A stretch of DNA of 12,351 nucleotides from Firmicutes bacterium UBA3906 (GTDB taxonomy: Bacteria; Bacillota; Clostridia; Caldicoprobacterales; DTU083). The position numbers and the translations under genes are program-made. The notes beneath the pieces are model-generated. The model did not search any database. It had not been told where the DNA came from and worked only from the letters and a program-made list of their open reading frames with translations. Shown in pieces: positions 1-7,458 of the stretch (its first letter is position 1; each line of letters opens with the position of its first letter). The stretch lies in the NCBI GenBank assembly GCA_002391555.1, contig DGFG01000032.1, forward strand, positions 18,729-31,079. Reading direction: 5' to 3'.

Positions 1-5
1 CTGCA

Positions 6-26
6 TCTAGAATAGCCCATTCTAGA
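6..26. repeat. Perfect inverted repeat (8-bp arms, 5-base loop)
   Basis: The arms TCTAGAAT and ATTCTAGA pair perfectly around the loop AGCCC. No T-tract follows on the + strand and no A-tract precedes it, so it does not read as a clear intrinsic terminator. It may belong to the end of a gene lying left of the window. The arms are built around CTAG, a tetranucleotide that is unusually common throughout this window, so the repeat may partly reflect composition. Confidence 0.5.
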
Positions 27-210
27 GAATGATTAAATCTTATCTTTTTAGATTTTGGGAAAAGGAAATTGTGGTTAAAGACTTTAAAGATTTGCTAGAT
101 GTACTTTTGTAGAATTCAGTTTTTATATACTTTAAAGGAACAGAGGAAAATAGCTACTAGATAGATTGGACAAATGGGCTAGTTTATTTATGGACTAGTA
201 GGGGGCAAAG

Positions 211-1062
211 ATGAGGACTATAGTGATTACTGGTGCTTCGTCCGGAATCGGTTTGGAAACAGCAAAAATATTAGCAAATAGGGGATACAATGTCCTAGGG
301 ATAGGCCGCAGTAGCATAAAATGCAATAGGGCTAAAGAAAGGATACTTTCCGAGAACCCAGATGCAAAAATCACCTTTTTTCTAGCTGACCTTATGAACC
401 AAGGACAAGTAATAAAACTAGCTGAGGAACTTAACCTATACCTTGAAAGAGAGTCTAATGGACAGCTCTATGCTCTAATAAATAATGCGGGCTGTGTACG
501 TAGCCATTATATGACTACAGAGGAGGGCTATGAACAACAATTTGCAGTCAACCACCTAGCTGGTTTTTTACTTACATACAAGCTACTACCTGCTCTAGTA
601 AAGGCAAAGGGACGAGTAATAATGACTGGTAGTAAATCCCACAAGGGTATTAGGATACGGTGGAAGGATGTAATGCTAAGTAAAAACTATAATCCTCTCA
701 CTGCCTATAAGCAGTCAAAGCTTTGTAATCTCTTATTTGCAAAGGCTTTAAACGATCGGTATGAAAAATCCGGCATCAGTGCCTATGTGGTAGACCCAGG
801 GTTGGTTCACACTGATATAGGTAACAAGGAAACAGGGAAATTAGTAAATTACATATGGATGATCCGTAAAAGATTTGGTGTACCGCCTACACTACCTGCA
901 AAAACCTATGCTTACTTGTGTGAAGAGGAAAGACCAGCTCAGGGACTTTATTACTATCTATGCAAGGAAGAAAAGTATAGTAGACAGGTTACCAAAGAAA
1001 ATGCAGATAGGTTGTTTAAATTAAGTGAGGCCCTTTGCAATATCCAGTATCCAAAGCTATAA
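211..1062 (+). CDS. Short-chain dehydrogenase/reductase (SDR family)
   Basis: A 283-residue NAD(P)-dependent oxidoreductase of the classical SDR fold, presumably cytosolic. The cofactor glycine motif TGASSGIG is at residues 7-14, the structural NNAG at 91-94, a conserved-type Asn at 114, the catalytic Ser at about 141, and the YxxxK pair at Tyr166 and Lys170. The segment after it, VDPGLVHTDIG (194-204), resembles the retinol dehydrogenase/WWOX-like branch, so a carbonyl or alcohol group on a hydrophobic substrate is plausible, but the substrate cannot be read from sequence. The start is supported by an AGGGGG site five bases upstream of ATG. The gene stands alone and ends about 10 bases before a terminator it shares with the convergent anti-sigma gene. 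Confidence 0.9.
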   Translation: MRTIVITGASSGIGLETAKILANRGYNVLGIGRSSIKCNRAKERILSENPDAKITFFLADLMNQGQVIKLAEELNLYLERESNGQLYALINNAGCVRSHYMTTEEGYEQQFAVNHLAGFLLTYKLLPALVKAKGRVIMTGSKSHKGIRIRWKDVMLSKNYNPLTAYKQSKLCNLLFAKALNDRYEKSGISAYVVDPGLVHTDIGNKETGKLVNYIWMIRKRFGVPPTLPAKTYAYLCEEERPAQGLYYYLCKEEKYSRQVTKENADRLFKLSEALCNIQYPKL

Positions 1063-1073
1063 TATAAAAAAGT

Positions 1074-1107
1074 AATGGGGATAGCTTATTAGCCTATCCC
1101 CATTTTT
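1074..1107. terminator. Bidirectional intrinsic terminator between convergent genes
   Basis: An 11-bp perfect stem (AATGGGGATAG with CTATCCCCATT, 1074-1084 and 1094-1104) has a 9-base loop. It is followed by a run of T on the + strand and preceded by six A (1066-1071), which become a T-run on the - strand after a short gap. It lies between the SDR stop at 1062 and the anti-sigma stop at 1150, so it can end both transcripts. Confidence 0.88.
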
Positions 1108-1149
1108 ATAGTTTCCTGCTTTATATCAGTTTACTTAGCTAGCTTAAAT

Positions 1150-2811
1150 TTATCTAATGTTATAGAACTTTTCTTCCCATGTATCATCATCATTGTCTAC
1201 GTCCCACTTATAAAAGCCCTTACCCTTGTAAGCATGGATTTCAAAGCTGAATTTTTTATCCTTATTAAAGGCTTCTCCTTTATATAAGGGTTTTTCGTCA
1301 TCCCAATCGAACTCAATCTTCTGGATAAAGGTATTTGACATTCCTGACCTAGCTATTACCATTGCGGCTGCTTCATCCATGGTGATCATTTTTTCGAGGG
1401 CATGAGTAAACTCATCCCATTCGTCATCGTTTTCTACATCCCATTTCTTAAATTCCTTGCTTCTAGCATTTAGTTCAAAATCAACTTCATATCCATCCTT
1501 TAAGGCCTCGCCTTTATACAAGGGATTTTTACTATCATAGTTATATTCAATTTTTTGTACTATACCACCGAACCTATCCATAACAGCCTTTCTAGCAGCT
1601 GCTGCTGACATTAGATTATCTGTCTTTGGGCTAGCAGTTGCCTCGACTGCTTCTTTAGTAGGATCGACAGGTTTCTGGCTTGCCTTAGGTCTTGTAGTAG
1701 GAGTAGGGGAAGCTTTCTCAGTTGCTTTGCTTGTCGGTGCAGAAGTAGGCGATGGTTTTTCTGTTGGCTTGTTTGTCGGAGCAGATGTAGGCCTTGGGCT
1801 TTCCTTTGATACAGTATCTTTATAGTTATCATCCCTGTCTTTTTCAAAGGACAGTATCTCACCACTAATTGCATGGATATCAAACTCGTACTCTATGCCA
1901 TCTAAGTAAAACTCCATCTCGTAGATAAATCTTCCATCATCGTATTCAAGCTCTATCTCTAGATCTTTAATATCAGACCCTTTGGCACCAACGTGGTTTA
2001 CTGCTATGCTAATAGCCTTATCTGTGCCTATATAGGCCCTGTCACTGGCTTTACCAACCTTAGATGAGTTCTCAATATCTAGCTTTTTAGATTCGACTAA
2101 AAGGTTTAGATCGTTAACAGACAGCTTGGCGAGTTCTTCAAAGTCATATCCCTCATGTTTTTCGACCAGCTGCAGGACAAGCTGTGCCTTTCCTTTTGTA
2201 ATCATATTTTCCTTTGCAAGATCCTCTATGTCCTTATCTTCAACTATTGATTGGCTTAAGACTGCGCCGTCTACATTGCTAGCATCTAGCAGCCTTGAAA
2301 CTTCTCCTTCTAGCCTGGCCTGCAAGTTAGTACTTTTATCCTTGTTGCTATTTTCCACACTTATTAGTATAGAGTTTTGCATATCATCAATATATCCATT
2401 GGTTAACATAGAGCCAATCAAGGCATTTACTGCAATATCTAGATCTGTGTTCTTAAAATTCATATTACCAATAACTTTTTCCCCATCTTCGTTTAGGGCT
2501 TTTACCCTTATTACTTTTTCTTTTCTGTTAACCATTAACTCAATGCTTGGGTTTATATCAAATGATATAATTGAATCAATGGCCATATTTAAATAGCTTG
2601 TAAGCCCTACAAAGAGCAAGACGAATACTGCTGCAATTGTAGCAAGGGGCTTAATCCAGCTCATATTTTTACTCTTTTTACTTGTTTGTGTGTTCATCCT
2701 TAACATTTCTCCTTCTAATCCTTCACAATCAGAGAGAATAGAATCAAGAATGTCAGGAACACTATGCTGAACTGCTGTTTTGACTTTATTTTCAATATCT
2801 TTATTGTGCAC
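1150..2811 (-). CDS. RsgI-like membrane anti-sigma factor with PepSY-type extracytoplasmic domains
   Basis: A 553-residue single-pass membrane protein. Residues 1-52 form a cytosolic segment that probably binds the partner sigma factor. Residues about 55-74 are the one hydrophobic helix. The juxtamembrane stretch 82-110 (SFDINPSIEL, VNRKEKV, LNEDG) matches the RsgI extracytoplasmic domain. It includes an Asn87-Pro88 dipeptide at the position where RsgI proteins are reported to self-cleave. A PepSY-like domain covers about 257-325. A Pro/Thr/Ser-rich linker at 337-398 follows, then two tandem PepSY-like repeats at about 413-466 and 486-547, each with QKIE, PLYKGEA and KWDV. The start codon is GTG, one base after the sigma-factor stop, with GGAGGAG inside the sigma gene, so translation is coupled. 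The likely role is to hold the sigma factor inactive until an envelope signal arrives; the ligand is unknown. Confidence 0.85.
   Translation of the reverse strand: MHNKDIENKVKTAVQHSVPDILDSILSDCEGLEGEMLRMNTQTSKKSKNMSWIKPLATIAAVFVLLFVGLTSYLNMAIDSIISFDINPSIELMVNRKEKVIRVKALNEDGEKVIGNMNFKNTDLDIAVNALIGSMLTNGYIDDMQNSILISVENSNKDKSTNLQARLEGEVSRLLDASNVDGAVLSQSIVEDKDIEDLAKENMITKGKAQLVLQLVEKHEGYDFEELAKLSVNDLNLLVESKKLDIENSSKVGKASDRAYIGTDKAISIAVNHVGAKGSDIKDLEIELEYDDGRFIYEMEFYLDGIEYEFDIHAISGEILSFEKDRDDNYKDTVSKESPRPTSAPTNKPTEKPSPTSAPTSKATEKASPTPTTRPKASQKPVDPTKEAVEATASPKTDNLMSAAAARKAVMDRFGGIVQKIEYNYDSKNPLYKGEALKDGYEVDFELNARSKEFKKWDVENDDEWDEFTHALEKMITMDEAAAMVIARSGMSNTFIQKIEFDWDDEKPLYKGEAFNKDKKFSFEIHAYKGKGFYKWDVDNDDDTWEEKFYNIR
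1171..1575 (-). repeat. Tandem duplication encoding two PepSY-like modules
   Basis: Residues 413-466 and 486-547 of the anti-sigma protein align along their length. They share (I/F)QKIE, four to eight acidic or aromatic residues, PLYKGEA, a variable strand and KWDV followed by an Asn/Asp-rich turn and a Trp. The DNA is also still similar around the PLYKGEA codons, which points to an internal duplication rather than convergence. The copies are divergent, so the event is not very recent. Confidence 0.75.
1672..1800 (-). repeat. Degenerate 14-15-residue repeats in a P/T/S linker
   Basis: Three consecutive units are visible at residues 338-352, 353-366 and 367-380 of the anti-sigma protein. The first two share PTSAPT followed by K and TEK; the third is more degenerate. 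Such Pro/Thr-rich spacers are typical of extended linkers between surface-exposed domains and could be glycosylated. Here the linker separates the proximal PepSY-like domain from the distal pair. Confidence 0.65.
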
Positions 2812-2812
2812 T

Positions 2813-3388
2813 TCAATTCTCCTCCAATAGAAGTATTCTTAATTTTTTAATTGCCCTATGGTATTTTGAAAGAGCAGTGGACAGGGGGATTTTTAAAAAG
2901 CCTGCCACTTCTCTATGCTTGTAGCCTGAGACTGTATGGAGCATGATAATCTGTCTTTCCTCATCGGTTAGCTTGTCCATACATGAAACAAGCACTAGCC
3001 TGTCTTCAGCTGTAACAGATGGTATGGCTTCAAAGGCACTGTTCCAGTCCTGTGGCTTTGAATCTACTATCTTTTTTCTATTACGTAGCTTCATTAGGCT
3101 TAAATTGCGGGCAATTGTGAGTATCCAGGCTAGGGGCTTGTTCATGCTCTTGTAGCTAGCTGCAGTCTTATAGACCTGTAGATAGGTATCGTGCAGAACA
3201 TCCTCTGCATCCTGTATGTTCTTTAAAAGCGATAAAGCAAAGCTATAGACAGAAGCACTTGTCATATGATAGAGGCCTGCAAGTGCGTCCTTGTCATAAT
3301 TAGCAATTCTCTCGATATAGAGGTCAAGCTTCTTAGCATCAGTTTTTTTATTGACTCTATTTGTATGCCTTAGATTATCTATGCCCAT
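2813..3388 (-). CDS. ECF-type RNA polymerase sigma factor
   Basis: A 191-residue sigma-70 family protein. Region 2 spans about 33-102 and contains the typical DAEDVLHDTYLQVYK stretch (60-74) and the hydrophobic PLAWILTIARN (85-95). Region 4 spans about 133-186, with DEERQIIMLH and a helix-turn-helix at about 155-183 (GYKHREVAGFLKIPLSTALSKYHRAIKKL region). Regions 1 and 3 are absent, which is the ECF layout, unlike the longer SigI normally paired with RsgI. The ATG is preceded by GGAG eight bases away. The anti-sigma gene starts one base after its stop, so the two form an operon. Sigma factors of this kind often drive their own operon. Which other genes it controls cannot be seen. Confidence 0.9.
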   Translation of the reverse strand: MGIDNLRHTNRVNKKTDAKKLDLYIERIANYDKDALAGLYHMTSASVYSFALSLLKNIQDAEDVLHDTYLQVYKTAASYKSMNKPLAWILTIARNLSLMKLRNRKKIVDSKPQDWNSAFEAIPSVTAEDRLVLVSCMDKLTDEERQIIMLHTVSGYKHREVAGFLKIPLSTALSKYHRAIKKLRILLLEEN

Positions 3389-3465
3389 CTATCTTGCTCC
3401 TTCTATTATGTTAATGCACGAGGCCTCTGTTTTATTGCATCAATATAATTTTTATCTTTATATTG

Positions 3466-3495
3466 ATTATATACACTTAATATCAGCTCATTGAA
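3466..3495 (-). promoter_or_regulatory. Candidate promoter of the sigma/anti-sigma operon
   Basis: Read on the - strand, there is a perfect TATAAT (3466-3471) 18 bases after TTCAAT (3490-3495), a weak match to TTGACA. The implied transcript start is about 70 bases before the sigma-factor ATG. This is a vegetative-type promoter; a separate ECF-type autoregulatory promoter was not recognised by eye. Confidence 0.4.
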
Positions 3496-3499
3496 ACCT

Positions 3500-3517
3500 A
3501 TAGGATCACAATCCTAT
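3500..3517. promoter_or_regulatory. Perfect 18-bp dyad upstream of the sigma operon promoter
   Basis: ATAGGAT and ATCCTAT form perfect 7-bp arms around CACA. The dyad lies 4 bases beyond the candidate -35 element of the sigma operon, a suitable place for an activator or repressor dimer. No T-tract follows, so it is not a terminator. No regulator is assigned. Confidence 0.4.
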
Positions 3518-3684
3518 CATAAACCCCTTTCTTCACCGTTTTACCGCTGCTTAAATACAGTTAGAAATAAACCAATAAATTTTTAAGAATAAATCGGAGT
3601 ATCTGATATAGATAAAAGCTAGTAGTCACTCATTTAATAAATAGACGTACTATATAATAATAATTAAAGTGTGGAGTGATTGTC

Positions 3685-3741
3685 TTGTCAGCAAATATGA
3701 ACTATGTGCGCCAGTCCTTAGAGCTTCATCTCTTAAGCTAA
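3685..3741 (+). pseudogene. Short reading frame resembling the N-terminus of a DUF2935 protein
   Basis: An 18-codon frame starts at TTG, eight bases after GGAG, and ends at TAA. It encodes LSANMNYVRQSLELHLLS. From memory of the family, clostridial DUF2935 proteins begin with a similar (Y/F)xRxSLELxLFF stretch, so this looks like the surviving 5' end of a gene whose remainder has been lost. A TATAAT lies upstream at 3653-3658 without a good -35. The strong terminator at 3791 follows directly, as it would after a full gene. The alternative is a genuine small peptide or leader. The rest of the gap from 3389 to 3925 holds only this fragment, the terminator and the dyad/promoter of the divergent sigma operon. 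Confidence 0.45.
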
Positions 3742-3790
3742 GGAAAAAAGAAAATCATACAGACAGTTAAGCAGAGTATCAATAACTCAG

Positions 3791-3826
3791 GCCATTGACT
3801 TAATGGATAAGGGTCAATGGCTTTTT
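3791..3826 (+). terminator. Intrinsic terminator
   Basis: A perfect 9-bp stem, GCCATTGAC (3791-3799) with GTCAATGGC (3813-3821), has a 13-base loop and is followed at once by TTTTT. No full gene precedes it on the + strand, only the DUF2935-like fragment ending at 3741. It therefore supports the view that a gene once occupied this spot. It also insulates the alcohol dehydrogenase gene. Confidence 0.85.
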
Positions 3827-3935
3827 CTTATGCTAATAAGTAGACACGAAAACGGTTTAGTTACTTTTACACAAGGCTAACTGTGCCTTTATTGTAGGCC
3901 AAAACCCTTTAGAGCGTTCTCAGTAGTGGTTAATA

Positions 3936-3964
3936 TAGAAACCAAGCTACAAGAGTTGTATAAT
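3936..3964 (+). promoter_or_regulatory. Candidate promoter of the alcohol dehydrogenase gene
   Basis: TAGAAA (3936-3941, four of six matches to TTGACA) is followed after 17 bases by a perfect TATAAT (3959-3964). Transcription would begin near 3971, giving a leader of about 30 bases with an AAGGAAGGG ribosome site ahead of ATG 4001. The position inside the longer upstream-extended frame argues that translation cannot begin at the GTG at 3926. Confidence 0.55.
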
Positions 3965-4000
3965 GTATATGAGGCGAGAAGAAGGAAGGGAGACAGAGTC

Positions 4001-5095
4001 ATGGCTTTTATCTATTCAATGCCTACTGATATCTATTTTGGTAGGGATGTTATATTAAAAAATGATGAGGCCTTTAGTAAGTTTGGTAGTAGGGCTCTCG
4101 TGGTTACAGGCAAAAGATCTGCTAAAGAAAACGGATCATATGACGACATAAAACAAGTACTTGCCAATACTGGGATAGATCATATTCTCTTTGATGAGGT
4201 AGAAGAAAACCCATCCCTTGAAACCATAGAAAAGGGTAGACAAGTGGGAGTCCAAAAGAGGGTGGATTTCATTATAGGAATTGGCGGAGGGTCTGCCATG
4301 GATGCTGCCAAAGCTATAGCTGTATTTATAAAAAACCCTGAGCTTAATATGGACAATATCTTTGAACAGGGAGAGCTAGACAGCATTCCAGTCATAGCTG
4401 TTGCAACTACTTCAGGGACAGGATCTGAGGTAACCCAATATAGTATTGTCACCTCAAACAAAGAAAAGACAAAGAAAAATTTAGGGCAAAAAGTCTTTCC
4501 AAAGCTAGCATTTCTAGATAGCAAGTATACACATGATTTACCCTATGATATTACAGTAAATACTGCTATAGATGCCTTTACCCACCTAGTTGAAGGCTAC
4601 TTAAACACAAATAGTAGCTATATGTCAGACATTTATGGAGAAAAAGGCTTTGAACTGTTTAAATACTGTTTTAAAAAGCTACTTGATAAAGATTTGGACC
4701 AGGAATTTAGAGAAAGGGTTATGCTGGCTTCAACCTTAGCTGGGATACAAATCTCCCAGACAGGCACATCTTTACCCCATGGGATGGGATATCCCTTGAC
4801 ATATTACAAGGGTCTACCTCATGGTCTAGCCAACGGAGTACTTACCATGGAATACTTAAAAAGCTTTAAGGATAAGGCCAAGATTGATAGAATGCTTGCC
4901 TTATTAGGACTTGATAAGTTGTGTGATTTAGAGTCTATTTTAACTAGGCTCATTGATGTAAAGCTAGATATAAATGAGGATGAGATCTATGAATACTCTA
5001 GAGCATTTGTATCCAATAAAGCAAAGCTAAAGAACCACACAGAAAAAGTAGGACTAGAGGATATCATAGCTATCTATAAAAGGAGCCTCCTATAA
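4001..5095 (+). CDS. Iron-containing alcohol dehydrogenase
   Basis: A 364-residue member of the group III, metal-dependent alcohol dehydrogenase family, which interconverts alcohols and aldehydes or ketones with NAD(P)H. The nucleotide-binding GGGS and following Asp are at 95-101, TTSGTGSE at 136-143, and the metal ligands Asp191, His195 (DAFTHLVEGY), His260 and His274 are all present, so the enzyme looks intact. The start is placed at ATG 4001 because the protein then opens with MPTDIYFGRD close to its N-terminus, as is usual for the family, and because AAGGAAGGG lies about 10 bases upstream. A GTG at 3926 in the same frame would add 25 atypical residues and lies upstream of the likely promoter. 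The gene appears monocistronic. The substrate is not determinable. Confidence 0.9.
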   Translation: MAFIYSMPTDIYFGRDVILKNDEAFSKFGSRALVVTGKRSAKENGSYDDIKQVLANTGIDHILFDEVEENPSLETIEKGRQVGVQKRVDFIIGIGGGSAMDAAKAIAVFIKNPELNMDNIFEQGELDSIPVIAVATTSGTGSEVTQYSIVTSNKEKTKKNLGQKVFPKLAFLDSKYTHDLPYDITVNTAIDAFTHLVEGYLNTNSSYMSDIYGEKGFELFKYCFKKLLDKDLDQEFRERVMLASTLAGIQISQTGTSLPHGMGYPLTYYKGLPHGLANGVLTMEYLKSFKDKAKIDRMLALLGLDKLCDLESILTRLIDVKLDINEDEIYEYSRAFVSNKAKLKNHTEKVGLEDIIAIYKRSLL

Positions 5096-5322
5096 AGAGT
5101 TTGAAGAAACCTTTCTTTAACGTTACTAGGGAGTCTGGACTCAAAGTGACATTTAGGCTAGGGGCATACATAGCATAGATAGCCTGTCTTGTAGTTTACT
5201 TTTTCTATAGGCATTGTGTGTTAGGATAGTAAGGCTTAGGTAAGTACTAGTTTGATCAAATATGTTTATAATAGGTTAAGATAAATAGTAAAGTAAAAGT
5301 AGAGGTAAAGGGACAGAAGAAA

Positions 5323-6693
5323 ATGGAGAAAAAGTTTACTTTTAAATTAAATATATTAATAGCTGCACTCCTATTTGGATTATTTTTTGGTGCAGGTAAT
5401 ATAATATTTCCTGTACATATGGGCCAGCTAGCTGGCGCCAATAGCCTTAAGGCAACAATAGGATTTTTGATAACAGGTGTAGGACTGCCAATATTGGGGG
5501 TTATAGCATCAGCCCTTTCACAAAGTGATAGTCTCTTTGATATGGCAAGGCCTGTAAGCAAACAATACTCGATTCTCTTTACCTGTATCTTATATTTAAC
5601 GATTGGTCCCCTTTTTGCAATCCCTAGGACAGCAACAGTTGCCTTTGAAGTTGGCCTAATCCCCTTTATTAGTAATAGCTATATAAGGCTAGGCCTACTG
5701 ATATTTTCTGCAGTCTTTTTTATAATAACCCTTTATTATTCACTAAGGCCTGCTAGGATACTAGATTGGGTTGGAAGATATCTTACCCCTTTATTTGTTG
5801 TACTTTTATCAATCTTGTTACTTGCGACTTTTATAAAGCCAATGGGACAGGTTAGTGCCTATGAAGCACAGGGCAACTACGTAGACAGACCATTATTTAC
5901 TGGCATACTAGATGGATACAATACCATGGATGCTTTAGCCTCTCTTGCCTTTGCAATTATTATCATTTCTAATATTGAAAAGTTAGGTGTAAAAAACCCT
6001 AAGAAAATTGCAAAAGAAACAGCCAAGTCAGGTTTGTTATGTGCCCTTGGAATGGGCCTTATCTATGGCTCACTAGCCTATATGGGTGCTAGTAGCCTAG
6101 CTAGTGTAGGCAGGGCAGGCAACGGTGGGGCTATACTATCTATGGTCAGTGACCATTATTTTGGCTTTATGGGCAAGCTCTTGCTAGCAGCTATTGTTAC
6201 TGTAGCCTGCTTAAAGACAGCAATAGGCCTTATTACCTCCTGTGCTCAAATGTTTAGTGAGATGTTTCCAAGATCAATCTCCTATAACAAATATGCAGTT
6301 ATATTTACTAGCTTTTCCTTTGCAATTGCAAATTTTGGTCTAGAAAAGATTATAAAGCTGTCAATACCAGTTCTTATGTTTCTTTACCCTCTAGCTATTA
6401 CCTTGATTATCTTGTCCCTATTAGCACCAGTAATAAAGAGGCAGACTGATATATATAGATGGACAAGCCTTTTGACCCTTATAGCTGCCCTGTTTGATTT
6501 TTTTAATGCATTACCAGAGGGGATAAAGGCCAGCCCGATTATTAGCTATATGATTAGCCTGACAGATAGCTTTTTACCTGGTTATGACTATGGCTTTGGC
6601 TGGCTTGTTCCAGCTTTTGTAGGCTTTATAATTGGATTTATTATATGGCGAATTAGGCAAAAGCAATCATTATCAAATAAAACTAGTAAGTAG
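5323..6693 (+). CDS. brnQ: Branched-chain amino acid transport system II carrier protein (BrnQ family)
   Basis: A 456-residue polytopic membrane protein of the LIVCS family, importing leucine, isoleucine or valine coupled to Na+ or H+. The N-terminal helix carries the family-typical FFGAGNIIFPVHMG (about 20-34). About twelve hydrophobic segments follow, ending in a final helix and a short basic tail. Length is normal for the family (about 430-460). AAAGGGA lies nine bases before ATG. Upstream, a perfect TATAAT at 5267-5272 lacks a convincing -35, and a 10-bp palindrome TTTGATCAAA (5251-5260) lies just before it. A regulatory role for that palindrome is a guess. The gene stands alone, and no clear terminator was found in the 113 bases after it. 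Confidence 0.93.
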   Translation: MEKKFTFKLNILIAALLFGLFFGAGNIIFPVHMGQLAGANSLKATIGFLITGVGLPILGVIASALSQSDSLFDMARPVSKQYSILFTCILYLTIGPLFAIPRTATVAFEVGLIPFISNSYIRLGLLIFSAVFFIITLYYSLRPARILDWVGRYLTPLFVVLLSILLLATFIKPMGQVSAYEAQGNYVDRPLFTGILDGYNTMDALASLAFAIIIISNIEKLGVKNPKKIAKETAKSGLLCALGMGLIYGSLAYMGASSLASVGRAGNGGAILSMVSDHYFGFMGKLLLAAIVTVACLKTAIGLITSCAQMFSEMFPRSISYNKYAVIFTSFSFAIANFGLEKIIKLSIPVLMFLYPLAITLIILSLLAPVIKRQTDIYRWTSLLTLIAALFDFFNALPEGIKASPIISYMISLTDSFLPGYDYGFGWLVPAFVGFIIGFIIWRIRQKQSLSNKTSK

Positions 6694-6806
6694 ATTCAGG
6701 CTAAGTATGCTTGATAGTTAAAATATATATACAGAAGAATACACTTTAGTTTCAGATTTGAGTAAATATTAAAAAGCTAAAATCAAACAGGAGTAGTGGA
6801 GGGAAC

Positions 6807-7319
6807 ATGATTATACTTATAGCAGGTGCTTCACATACAGGGAAAACCCTACTAGCACAAAAGCTTATGGAAAGATATCATTATCCTTATTTGTCTATTG
6901 ATCATCTAAAGATGGGCTTGATTCGATCTGCTAATACGGACTTAACAGCAGAGGATGAAGACGAGCTTATAGAATATCTATGGCCAATAGTCAGAGAAAT
7001 CATAAAAACAGCAGTGGAAAATAAGCAAAACTTGATAGTTGAGGGCTGCTATATTCCCTTTAATTGGAAAGAGGATTTTGAGGAAAACTACTTATCAAAG
7101 ATCAAGTACCTTTGTCTAGTAATGAGCCAAGACTATATCAAAAATAATTTTATGGCTATAAAGAAACATGCTAATGTAATAGAAAACCGCTTAGATGATT
7201 CCTATTGCACTGTAGAAACACTGCTTAGAGACAATATCTATACCTATAAAATGTGCCTTAAATACAATCTTAACTATCTGCTCATAGACAAAAGTTATGA
7301 TGTGGACTTTAAGATATAA
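6807..7319 (+). CDS. Small P-loop ATPase/kinase-like protein
   Basis: A 170-residue cytosolic protein with a Walker A loop, GASHTGKT, at residues 7-14, directly after a hydrophobic beta-strand. A predicted strand LIVEGCYIP (about 75-83) resembles the second core strand of kinase-like P-loop proteins, which carry an acidic residue there. The size and motif fit the proteins often annotated as AAA ATPase, adenylate kinase-like or 2-phosphoglycerate kinase-like in Clostridia. The substrate is unknown and no partner domain is fused. GGAGGGA lies close before ATG. Neighbours give no functional hint, since gaps on both sides exceed 100 bases. Confidence 0.75.
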   Translation: MIILIAGASHTGKTLLAQKLMERYHYPYLSIDHLKMGLIRSANTDLTAEDEDELIEYLWPIVREIIKTAVENKQNLIVEGCYIPFNWKEDFEENYLSKIKYLCLVMSQDYIKNNFMAIKKHANVIENRLDDSYCTVETLLRDNIYTYKMCLKYNLNYLLIDKSYDVDFKI

Positions 7320-7458
7320 GCAAATAAAAGCTAAGATGGAAAGTATGATTAAAACTAAAGTTTAGTAGATAAGCTTATAAGCCATAGGATATTATTAAGG
7401 TAAGTCTTGACTATGTAAAAGTGTATTTTTTACCCGATAAATATCAGGAGGAAAGTAG

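Noticed and set aside
29..112. 27-codon frame starting MIKSYLFRFWEKE at the left edge
   Set aside because: There is no ribosome site, no recognisable family, and in-frame stops lie just upstream, so it is not the tail of a longer gene.
2126..2596. 156-codon + strand frame opposite the anti-sigma gene
   Set aside because: It is Ser/Leu/Phe-rich with no family resemblance. It is the antisense shadow of a well-supported gene.
2813..3388. Identity as SigI, suggested by the RsgI-like partner
   Set aside because: The protein has the short two-region ECF layout and the typical ECF region 2 sequence, so ECF is the better call.
5155..5185. Inverted repeat AGGCTA/TAGCCT after the alcohol dehydrogenase gene as a terminator
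   Set aside because: The arms are only 6 bp, the loop is 19 bases and no T-tract follows directly. It is too weak to call.
7407..7445. TTGACT upstream of the acetyltransferase gene as a promoter
   Set aside because: No acceptable -10 is found 16-18 bases downstream.
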